This document shows positions 12,874 through 18,248 of a stretch of DNA of 18,248 bases, piece by piece. The stretch is taken from contig CAMLIY010000035.1 in NCBI GenBank assembly GCA_946480125.1, forward strand, positions 1 to 18,248, written 5' to 3'. The notes under the pieces are model-generated. The model had not been told where the DNA came from and made no database searches. It worked only from the letters and a program-made list of their open reading frames with translations. Both the position numbers and the translations under genes were made by a program. Numbering within the stretch: position 1 is the stretch's first letter; each line of letters starts with the position of its first letter. The stretch is from an uncultured Asticcacaulis sp. GTDB taxonomy: Bacteria; Pseudomonadota; Alphaproteobacteria; Caulobacterales; Caulobacteraceae.

Positions 12874-14115
12874 CTATCTCTTGTCGAACAAGCCAAGCGG
12901 AATGGCGGCTGCCATGGCCGCGGCGCCGGCGTCATTCGGATGCAGATGATCGCCATGATCATAATCCGCCCGCAAGTGTCCGGGGGCGCCGGGGTCTTCC
13001 ACCGCCTTGTCAAAATCAATAATACCGTCGAACACGGTCTGATGCCTGATCCAGGCATTGATCGCCTGGCGACGGCTTTCCTTTTCGTCGGAATAGTAGT
13101 CCTTGAAGACCGTACCTGTAAAAGGCGTCAGAGTCGCGGCATAGATTTTCAGGCCGCGTTCGTGCGCGCGAATAGCCGTCTGGCTCAGGCCGTCGATCAG
13201 CTCCTCCGCCGAGACATATTCCGGTGAGCCCGGTCCCTGGGCATGGCCCAGATCATTGATGCCGATCAGCACGATGACATCGGATACATTGGGCTGGGCC
13301 AGCACGTCGCGATCGAAGCGCGCCAGGCCACCTTCGCCGAAACGTGCCCATTGACCGTGATGGAGCAGGCGATTGCCGCTCAGGCCGGCATTGGCGACAC
13401 TGAAAGGTATGCCAGCCGCATGCAGGCGCCGGCTTAAAAGTTCCGGCCAGGTGCGGCCCTGATCGGGAGTGATGCCGTAGCCGTCGGTGATCGAGTCGCC
13501 GAAAGTCAGCAAGGTGGCTTTGGCGGGCGAGCCGGTAACCTCGATCTCGGCCAGCCAGGGAAAAGCGCCGCCTATACCGATATCGCTCTTGCCTTCGGGC
13601 AACTCTGCGGCGCTGGCAGCGCGGCCTTCGGTGACATAGAGCGCGCCGCGCTGGATATCATGAACGGTGGCCAGCGGTGTCTCTTGGGGCACATAAAGGC
13701 TTATGGCCAGGTCACTGTCGTCGGCGACGCTTAGGGGCAAGGGGTCGCTTAAGACATAGGCGCCAGGGGCGATCGTGGTATCATTATGACCATTAAAGGT
13801 AACGGCTGCGTCACTGGTTGGGTCGATACGGCTGCCGGTCACGCGCTTCGCTATGCGAATATCTTCCAGCCTGAGCGGGGCGGCGCCATAGGCGTTGGAC
13901 AGGCGCAGACGCACCGACGTACCGCCGGCGCTGACCCGCACGATCTGGCGCAGGGTCTTGTTACTGATCTTCGCCTCACTACCAGAAGGCTCTGGCGCGG
14001 CGTACCAGGTGGGAATCCATGTCGGCGCATCCTCTTTCGCCAGCGCCGGCAGGGCGGGCACAGCCATTATCAGGGCAAGGGTCAGTAAGGCGACGCGACG
14101 AGTGATCTTTAGCAT
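12874..14115 (-). CDS. Secreted SGNH/GDSL-family esterase
   Basis: From ATG 14115 this is a 413-residue protein with a signal peptide (MLKITRRVALLTLALIMAV, cut near ALA), so it is exported. The N-terminal part (about 30-190) is a beta-rich domain seen in two-domain GDSL proteins of the XynE/rhamnogalacturonan acetylesterase-like type. The catalytic domain has block I TFGDSITDG (Ser208), block II NAGLSGNR (Gly247), block III GIND (Asn287) and block V GDHLHPND (Asp389, His392), so all catalytic residues are present. It may deacetylate polysaccharides or hydrolyse other esters; the substrate cannot be told. AGGAAA six bases before 14115 decides the start over the ATG at 14136. It is followed after 2 bp by the monooxygenase gene. 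Confidence 0.9.
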   Translation of the reverse strand: MLKITRRVALLTLALIMAVPALPALAKEDAPTWIPTWYAAPEPSGSEAKISNKTLRQIVRVSAGGTSVRLRLSNAYGAAPLRLEDIRIAKRVTGSRIDPTSDAAVTFNGHNDTTIAPGAYVLSDPLPLSVADDSDLAISLYVPQETPLATVHDIQRGALYVTEGRAASAAELPEGKSDIGIGGAFPWLAEIEVTGSPAKATLLTFGDSITDGYGITPDQGRTWPELLSRRLHAAGIPFSVANAGLSGNRLLHHGQWARFGEGGLARFDRDVLAQPNVSDVIVLIGINDLGHAQGPGSPEYVSAEELIDGLSQTAIRAHERGLKIYAATLTPFTGTVFKDYYSDEKESRRQAINAWIRHQTVFDGIIDFDKAVEDPGAPGHLRADYDHGDHLHPNDAGAAAMAAAIPLGLFDKR

Positions 14116-14213
14116 GAGGGTTTTCCTGTTTATCATGCAGACATCGCATGACTGGAAAAGTCAGTCAAATGTGATGTTATAATATCCTAACTTATTGATT
14201 TCGATATTTATTT

Positions 14214-14241
14214 TCGCATAGCTCTGGTCTTGGTCGCATAG
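14214..14241. repeat. 8-bp direct repeats upstream of the CDF gene
   Basis: TCGCATAG occurs at 14214-14221 and 14234-14241, 20 bp apart (about two helical turns), 39 bp before the CDF start. A TATAAT lies at 14178-14183 without a good -35. They may be operator half-sites for the metal exporter gene, though no metal-regulator motif was recognised. Confidence 0.3.
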
Positions 14242-14279
14242 GCTGTCTAAGCTGAGGTTTCATTTCCGCCGAGAGCAGC

Positions 14280-15227
14280 ATGGCCCACGATCATCATAAT
14301 CATTCCCACGATCACGACCATTCTCACGGTCACGGCCATGCACATCCGGCCCCGACCGATTTCGGTGCGCGTTTCCTGTGGGCGGCGGCGCTCAATGCCG
14401 CCTTCATTATTGCCGAGGTCATCTACGGCCTGAAGGCCAATTCGCTGGCCTTGCTGGCCGATGCAGGTCACAATTTCTCCGATGTCATTTCCCTGATTTT
14501 GGCCTGGGCGGCATGGTGGCTGGCGAAGAAGAAGCCCGTCGCCGGTTATACCTATGGTTTTCGCGGCGCCTCCATCATGGCGGCGCTGTTCAATGCCATT
14601 CTGCTGATGGTGGCGATCGGCGGCATTGTCTGGGAAGCCGTCCAGCGCTTTTCCTCGCATGAAACAGTGCAGGGCGATGTGGTAATGTGGGTGGCCGGCG
14701 CGGGCATACTGGTCAATGGTTTTACGGCCTGGCTGTTTGTTCAGGGACAATCAGACCTGAACATCAAGGCGGCCTTTGCCCATCTGGCAGCGGACGCGGT
14801 GGTGTCGGCGGGCGTGGTCATTGCGGGTCTGGTGCTGATCCTGACCGGCTGGGTGTGGCTCGATCCCCTGCTCAGTATCGTTGTATCGCTGGTCATTGTC
14901 TGGGGCACCTGGGGGCTGCTGCGGGATTCGGTGCGGCTGTCCTTGCAGGGCGTGCCGTCTCACATCGACTTCGCCAAGGTAAAGGCCTTTCTATGCGGAT
15001 TGCCAGGTGTCAGCGATGTCCATGACCTGCATATCTGGGGCATGAGCACCACCGAAGTGGCCCTGACAGCTCACCTGACAATGCCGGGCGGTCATCCGGG
15101 CGATGCCTTCCTGCATGAGCTGGCAGGCGAACTGGAGGCGCATCACGGCATTATTCACGCCACAGTCCAGATTGAGATGAGCGATGGCGCGCATCCGTGC
15201 GCGCTAGCCCCGGACGAGGTGGTTTAA
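14280..15227 (+). CDS. Cation diffusion facilitator (CDF) metal exporter
   Basis: This 315-residue inner-membrane protein exports divalent metal, probably Zn2+, in exchange for protons. It has six hydrophobic segments and the two HxxxD metal-site motifs of zinc CDFs: HNFSD in helix 2 (H64, D68) and HLAAD in helix 5 (H168, D172). The N-terminus is unusually histidine-rich (11 His in the first 22 residues), like ZitB/CzcD proteins. The cytosolic C-terminal domain begins near 225 and contains VSDVHDLHIWGMS and a HATVQIE strand. The gene stands alone, divergent from the GDSL gene and convergent with the MFS gene. A metal-responsive regulator is not encoded nearby. Zinc is inferred from the two HxxxD motifs; cobalt and cadmium are also possible. 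Confidence 0.93.
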   Translation: MAHDHHNHSHDHDHSHGHGHAHPAPTDFGARFLWAAALNAAFIIAEVIYGLKANSLALLADAGHNFSDVISLILAWAAWWLAKKKPVAGYTYGFRGASIMAALFNAILLMVAIGGIVWEAVQRFSSHETVQGDVVMWVAGAGILVNGFTAWLFVQGQSDLNIKAAFAHLAADAVVSAGVVIAGLVLILTGWVWLDPLLSIVVSLVIVWGTWGLLRDSVRLSLQGVPSHIDFAKVKAFLCGLPGVSDVHDLHIWGMSTTEVALTAHLTMPGGHPGDAFLHELAGELEAHHGIIHATVQIEMSDGAHPCALAPDEVV

Positions 15228-15228
15228 C

Positions 15229-15258
15229 TTCTCCTCCCCCGCTGCGAAAGGAGGAGAA
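15229..15258. repeat. Hairpin between convergent genes (copy A of a short palindromic repeat)
   Basis: TTCTCCTCC (15229-15237) pairs perfectly with GGAGGAGAA (15250-15258) around a 12-nt loop, followed by AATATT. It fills the 35-bp gap between the CDF and MFS genes. A related hairpin lies at 17349-17371 in another convergent gap. It may be a two-way terminator or a REP-like element. Confidence 0.6.
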
Positions 15259-15262
15259 AATA

Positions 15263-16435
15263 TTACGCCCGCTTGTAGCTCATCAAAAACACCACCAGCG
15301 CGATCAACGGGGCTATACCGCCCGCCAGCGCCACATATTCCCAGCCTCCGCTTTCATAGAGCGGGCTGGCCACCGCCGAGCCGATGGCGCCGCCGGTAAA
15401 GATGCCCGCCATATAGATGCCGTTGACGCGGCCGCGACTTAAGGGGTCAAGCGCATAGATGGCGCGCTGGCCCTGCACCATGTTCATCTGGACGCAGAAA
15501 TCGAGCACAACGCCGAGCAGCGCCAGCACGATGACGCCACGCATGGATGGCAGGAGTGTGACCAGCATGGCGGCCGCGCCCACCGCCAATGCGCCGAAGG
15601 TCGCCTTGACCGTATGGCCGGCATCGGCCAGGCGCCCACTCAAAGGCGCGGCCAGGGCGCCGGTGGCCCCCACCAGGGCAAACAGGGCGATCTGTGTCTG
15701 GCTGAGGTCGAAACGGCTGGCCAGTTCGAGCGGCGCCACGGTCCAGAACAGCGAAAAGGCGCAGAACATGCAGGCCTGAAAAAGCGTGCGCAGGCGAAGC
15801 GCCGGATGCGCCCGCCACAGAACGGTCAGGGAATGGATCAGCCGGATATAGGTGGTCTTATGATCCGGCTGGCGGCGCGGCAGGGTAAAGGCCAGCAGAC
15901 CGCCCATCAGCACCATGAAGCCAGCGGCGGTAAAATAGACGGCGCGCCAGCCGAAATGATCAGCGATCAGGCTGGAGAGCGGCCGTGAAAGCAATATGCC
16001 GAGCACCAGTCCGCCCATGATATTGCCGACAATCTGGCCGCGCTTTTCATCAGAAGCCATGTGTGCCGCCAGTGGTATGAGCACCTGCACGGCGACGGTG
16101 GCCAGGCCGATCAGCAACGACACGATCAGGAACAGCGCGCCGTTTGTGGCGATGGCGGCGAGCAGCAGGCTCACAAAGGCGGCGGCCAGCAGAATCAGGG
16201 TCAGGCGGCGGTTTTCGGTCCGGTCGGCCAGCGGCACGATGAATAGCAGACCAAGCCCATAGCCGATCTGCGTCAGCGAAACGATCAACGAGGCGGTCTG
16301 ATCGGAAAGCCCGACATCCGGCGCGATCAGGGCGATGATCGGCTGTCCATAATAGAGATTACCGACAATAACGCCGCAGGCAAGGGCGAACAGACCAACA
16401 AGCGCCGGCGTAAGGGTAGTTTTCGGGGAGGTCAT
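15263..16435 (-). CDS. MFS transporter
   Basis: This 390-residue inner-membrane protein has twelve hydrophobic segments split in two halves around a basic loop (RRQPDHKTTYIRLIH, near 188-202). The first helix carries GVIVGNLYYGQPIIALIAPDVGL and the loop after helix 2 reads VPLADRTENRRL, a degenerate MFS motif A (G-x-x-x-D-R-x-x-R-R). These features match a group of uncharacterised proton-driven MFS exporters present in many proteobacteria (YgaY-like). The substrate cannot be told from the sequence. The gene ends 35 bp from the CDF stop with the hairpin between them. The start has a weak ribosome site only. Confidence 0.9.
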   Translation of the reverse strand: MTSPKTTLTPALVGLFALACGVIVGNLYYGQPIIALIAPDVGLSDQTASLIVSLTQIGYGLGLLFIVPLADRTENRRLTLILLAAAFVSLLLAAIATNGALFLIVSLLIGLATVAVQVLIPLAAHMASDEKRGQIVGNIMGGLVLGILLSRPLSSLIADHFGWRAVYFTAAGFMVLMGGLLAFTLPRRQPDHKTTYIRLIHSLTVLWRAHPALRLRTLFQACMFCAFSLFWTVAPLELASRFDLSQTQIALFALVGATGALAAPLSGRLADAGHTVKATFGALAVGAAAMLVTLLPSMRGVIVLALLGVVLDFCVQMNMVQGQRAIYALDPLSRGRVNGIYMAGIFTGGAIGSAVASPLYESGGWEYVALAGGIAPLIALVVFLMSYKRA

Positions 16436-16613
16436 TGCTTATATCTCAGGAGCGGAAGGCGGCCCATGGCGATATATAACCGCCAAGGTTACAGTGGCAA
16501 GTCTGACCGAAAGAACCCGTCACTATTCTTGATGGCCTACCGCCTTTACAGCGCCTCATTTTTCCGCTTACGTCAACGTTAGATTTCCGGTCATTTCGCT
16601 CTCGCAAAAATGA

Positions 16614-16643
16614 TTGGGAACCCTTCTGCCAAGATTGTAAAAT
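16614..16643 (+). promoter_or_regulatory. Likely promoter of the hemolysin III gene, giving a leaderless mRNA
   Basis: TTGGGA (16614-16619) and TAAAAT (16638-16643) are 18 bp apart. A transcript starting six or seven bases after the -10 would begin at the ATG at 16650, and no Shine-Dalgarno is visible before that ATG. The -10 matches the consensus at 5 of 6 bases. Confidence 0.5.
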
Positions 16644-16649
16644 GCCGAT

Positions 16650-17336
16650 ATGAATAAGCTTGTTCCTGAATTTCTCCAGCATTACCCCACGAAATGGGCG
16701 CGTCATGCCGACCTGATCGTGCATATCGTGGCGCTGACATTTGCCCTGTTCGGTGGCGGCGTAGCCTTGGGGCTGGCGGTCAGTCACGGCCTGCTCGGCA
16801 AGGTGGCGGCCATCACCATCTACGCCATTGGCATGATCGTCATGCTGGCTTTTTCGACCGCCTATAATTTCGCCCATCCGAACTGGCAGCCCTTCCTGCG
16901 CCGCCTCGATCACGCCGGCATTTTCCTGATGATCGCCGCGAGCTACACCCCCTTCACCACCCAGGCGCTGAAAGGCGGCTGGGCCTTATGGATGAGCGTC
17001 AGTGTGTGGTCACTCGCCGCCCTGGGCATCCTGGCCAAGCTGTTCCTGTCCGGGCGTATTGCGCACTCAGGTTGGGGCAAGGCTTTCTGGATCGCTCTCT
17101 ACCTGATCCTCGGCTGGCTGGTGGTCATTGCCATCAAGCCGATGGTGCGCGAAGTGCCGCTGCCAGCCATGATCCTGCTGGCGCTGGGCGGCGTGGCCTA
17201 TAGTGTCGGCACGATTTTCTACGCCATGAAGAAATTGAAGTTCCGCCGCGCCATCTGGCATGGTCATGTCCTGACCGGCGCCGTACTGCACTATGTCGCC
17301 ATACTGGTCGGCGTCGTGCTGGTGGGATCGAATTAA
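16650..17336 (+). CDS. trhA: Hemolysin III / PAQR-family membrane protein (TrhA)
   Basis: This 228-residue inner-membrane protein has seven hydrophobic segments and the PAQR/HlyIII signatures: RHADLIVHI near the N-terminus, STAYNFAH (about 69-76), RRLDHAGIFLMIAASYTPF (about 88-106) and WHGHVLTGAVLHYVAI near the end, which carries the C-terminal His-x3-His-type metal site. Bacterial members such as YqfA/TrhA are linked to membrane fluidity and energy metabolism; the hemolysin name is historical. No Shine-Dalgarno precedes the ATG and the promoter sits so close that a leaderless mRNA is likely. It is convergent with chpT. Confidence 0.92.
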   Translation: MNKLVPEFLQHYPTKWARHADLIVHIVALTFALFGGGVALGLAVSHGLLGKVAAITIYAIGMIVMLAFSTAYNFAHPNWQPFLRRLDHAGIFLMIAASYTPFTTQALKGGWALWMSVSVWSLAALGILAKLFLSGRIAHSGWGKAFWIALYLILGWLVVIAIKPMVREVPLPAMILLALGGVAYSVGTIFYAMKKLKFRRAIWHGHVLTGAVLHYVAILVGVVLVGSN

Positions 17337-17348
17337 CTGCCTTTCTTA

Positions 17349-17371
17349 TCCTCCCCACTTCGTAGGGAGGA
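17349..17371. repeat. Hairpin between trhA and chpT (copy B of a short palindromic repeat)
   Basis: TCCTCCC (17349-17355) pairs with GGGAGGA (17365-17371) around CACTTCGTA. It fills the 41-bp gap between two convergent genes, as copy A at 15229-15258 does, and shares the CTCCTCCC/GGAGGAG arms with it. Confidence 0.55.
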
Positions 17372-17377
17372 GATTTC

Positions 17378-18109
17378 TTAACCCGGCAGCTTGACCGTCA
17401 GCACCAGATGATCGGGCTCGACTGTGAAATCGAGCGTGCCGCCGGCTTCCTTTACCGTTGACCATAACCAGTGCGGCTGAATCCACTGGCCATTCAGGCC
17501 ATCGCCCAGGGGCAGGCCCTTGAGACCCTCCACCGCTTCGACCTTGAGACGGGCGCGCGGACCAGCGGCATCAGCCGTCAGGGTCAGGCCATCATCATCC
17601 GTTACAGCCGTCAGGGTCGCCTTGCCGCCGGTGGGCAGCGAATTGCCGGCTAGCAGGCCAAGATTGAGCAGGGTTCGGGCGGCCGGTTTCTGCAAAAGAG
17701 CATCGGCCGGTATGTCAAAAACGAGTTCGGCGCGCATGGTGGCGAACATATCGCCCAGAATCTTTTCCAACTGCGCCCCACTAAAGGCTTCGGACGTGCT
17801 GGCGGCACCAAAGGCGACGCGGGCGAAATGGACGAGCGTCACCATTTTCTTGGCGGAGGCGGATATCAGGTTGAGCGCTTCCTGGCGCATGTCCTGGGCC
17901 GACGGGTCTTCCAGCAGGTCGAGGCCAGACATGATGGCGCCGGCGGGCGAGATGAAATCATGGCACAATTTGCCGACCAGCTGCGTGGCCAGGTCGTGCG
18001 GGTTCATATCGAGAGGCGCACATTCCGGCACATCTGCGGGCGCGACGGGATCGATAGCGGTATTCTCTGTGTTATTCTGGTTCGGTGTTGACAGATCATC
18101 CAGGCTCAT
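17378..18109 (-). CDS. chpT: Histidine phosphotransferase ChpT
   Basis: ChpT relays phosphate from the hybrid kinase CckA to CtrA and CpdR and so sets cell-cycle-dependent CtrA activity. The phosphorylated histidine is H50 in KLCHDFISPAGAI, followed by the highly conserved MSGLDLLEDPSAQDM. The rest is a pseudo-HATPase fold without ATP-binding boxes, including FARVAFGAASTSE and DAAGPRARL. At 243 residues it is longer than the Caulobacter protein mainly through an acidic, Pro/Asn-rich N-tail (1-35). GGAT lies 7 bp before the ATG at 18109. The upstream region holds a set of AGTGTGA-like half-sites and a CtrA-box-like sequence. It is convergent with trhA. Confidence 0.95.
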   Translation of the reverse strand: MSLDDLSTPNQNNTENTAIDPVAPADVPECAPLDMNPHDLATQLVGKLCHDFISPAGAIMSGLDLLEDPSAQDMRQEALNLISASAKKMVTLVHFARVAFGAASTSEAFSGAQLEKILGDMFATMRAELVFDIPADALLQKPAARTLLNLGLLAGNSLPTGGKATLTAVTDDDGLTLTADAAGPRARLKVEAVEGLKGLPLGDGLNGQWIQPHWLWSTVKEAGGTLDFTVEPDHLVLTVKLPG

Positions 18110-18154
18110 CTTCTTATCCGTTCGCTTGTTCAGGCTTTGGGCCGTCTTCAGTTT

Positions 18155-18195
18155 AGTGTGACTGATCCGAAGTGTGAGGTGATTTGCCTTACACT
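18155..18195. promoter_or_regulatory. Three AGTGTRA half-sites upstream of chpT
   Basis: AGTGTGA occurs at 18155-18161 and 18171-18177, and its inverse TTACACT at 18189-18195. The second and third lie within a 9-bp inverted repeat, AGTGTGAGG and CCTTACACT, with one mismatch and a 7-bp loop. They sit between chpT and a possible divergent start and may bind a dimeric regulator. Confidence 0.4.
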
Positions 18196-18215
18196 GGAAG
18201 CCAGGAAGAGATAAG

Positions 18216-18248
18216 ATGTTTTCATATATCTTAACGAGCGGTTTACAG
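18216..18248 (+). CDS. Possible start of a gene running off the right edge
   Basis: ATG at 18216 has a strong ribosome site, AGGAAGAG (18203-18210), five bases upstream and stays open for the 11 codons that remain (MFSYILTSGLQ). It would be divergent from chpT. Too short to identify. Confidence 0.35.
   Translation, partial: MFSYILTSGLQ
18231..18246 (+). promoter_or_regulatory. CtrA-box-like sequence near chpT
   Basis: TTAA, seven bases, TTTAC differs from the CtrA consensus TTAA-N7-TTAAC at one base. It lies about 120 bp upstream of chpT, inside the possible gene at the right edge. Matches this good also arise by chance. Confidence 0.25.

Noticed and set aside
16446..16913. 155-codon minus-strand open frame upstream of the MFS gene
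   Set aside because: It is largely antisense to trhA, which has full PAQR motifs, and shows no motif of its own.
1..18248. tRNA genes, CRISPR arrays, insertion sequences, toxin-antitoxin or phage-defence loci
   Set aside because: No clover-leaf candidates, regular spacer arrays, transposase motifs or recognisable defence genes were seen on either strand.

Overview
The window reads as the core chromosome of an alphaproteobacterium of the family Caulobacteraceae, most likely close to Asticcacaulis. This rests on a clear ChpT phosphotransferase, a DivJ-type membrane histidine kinase, a Ros/MucR regulator, DUF2336, DUF1491 and PAS_5 proteins, moderately GC-rich genes with AT-rich gaps, and GANTC (CcrM-type) and CtrA-like motifs. 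The genus is an inference. I saw no tRNA, rRNA, CRISPR array, insertion sequence or phage gene.

Layout. 1-835: a glutathione S-transferase cut by the left edge, divergent from a DUF2336 protein. 836-4318: a plus-strand regulatory stretch with DUF2336, a MucR-type regulator and its terminator, a long gap with five GANTC sites, a PAS_5 protein, and a small protein that is little more than a DnaA domain IV. 4356-5230: yaiI and sufE, convergent and sharing a CTAG stop. 5316-8138: a small soluble kinase and a large DivJ-like kinase, divergent around a control region. 8135-9775: a minus-strand operon of arsR, a small membrane protein, a decayed DUF1801 gene, an intact DUF1801 gene and an SRPBCC gene, led by a promoter embedded in an inverted repeat. 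9783-11654: an unknown secreted protein, DUF1491 and an unknown 126-residue protein. 11768-14115: a GDSL esterase followed by a nitronate monooxygenase carrying a 15-bp in-frame tandem duplication. 14280-17336: a His-rich CDF metal exporter, an MFS transporter and a hemolysin III-family protein. 17378-18109: chpT, with possibly the first codons of a divergent gene at the right edge.

How the genes relate. Three proteins belong to known Caulobacter cell-cycle circuitry: DivJ acts on DivK/PleD, ChpT passes phosphate from CckA to CtrA and CpdR, and MucR represses G1-phase promoters. The soluble kinase next to divJ has a DivJ-like histidine domain, so it is a candidate extra input. The orphan DnaA domain IV protein and the GANTC cluster point to replication-linked control, which is inference. 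The remaining genes look like ordinary housekeeping, stress and transport functions.

Most notable: the divergent kinase pair; the orphan DnaA domain IV protein; a 12-bp sequence that ends exactly at two candidate start codons; GATTC sites spaced exactly 32 bp apart; a MucR protein lacking two of the four zinc ligands; two convergent pairs sharing a palindromic CTAG stop; and the decayed DUF1801 copy.
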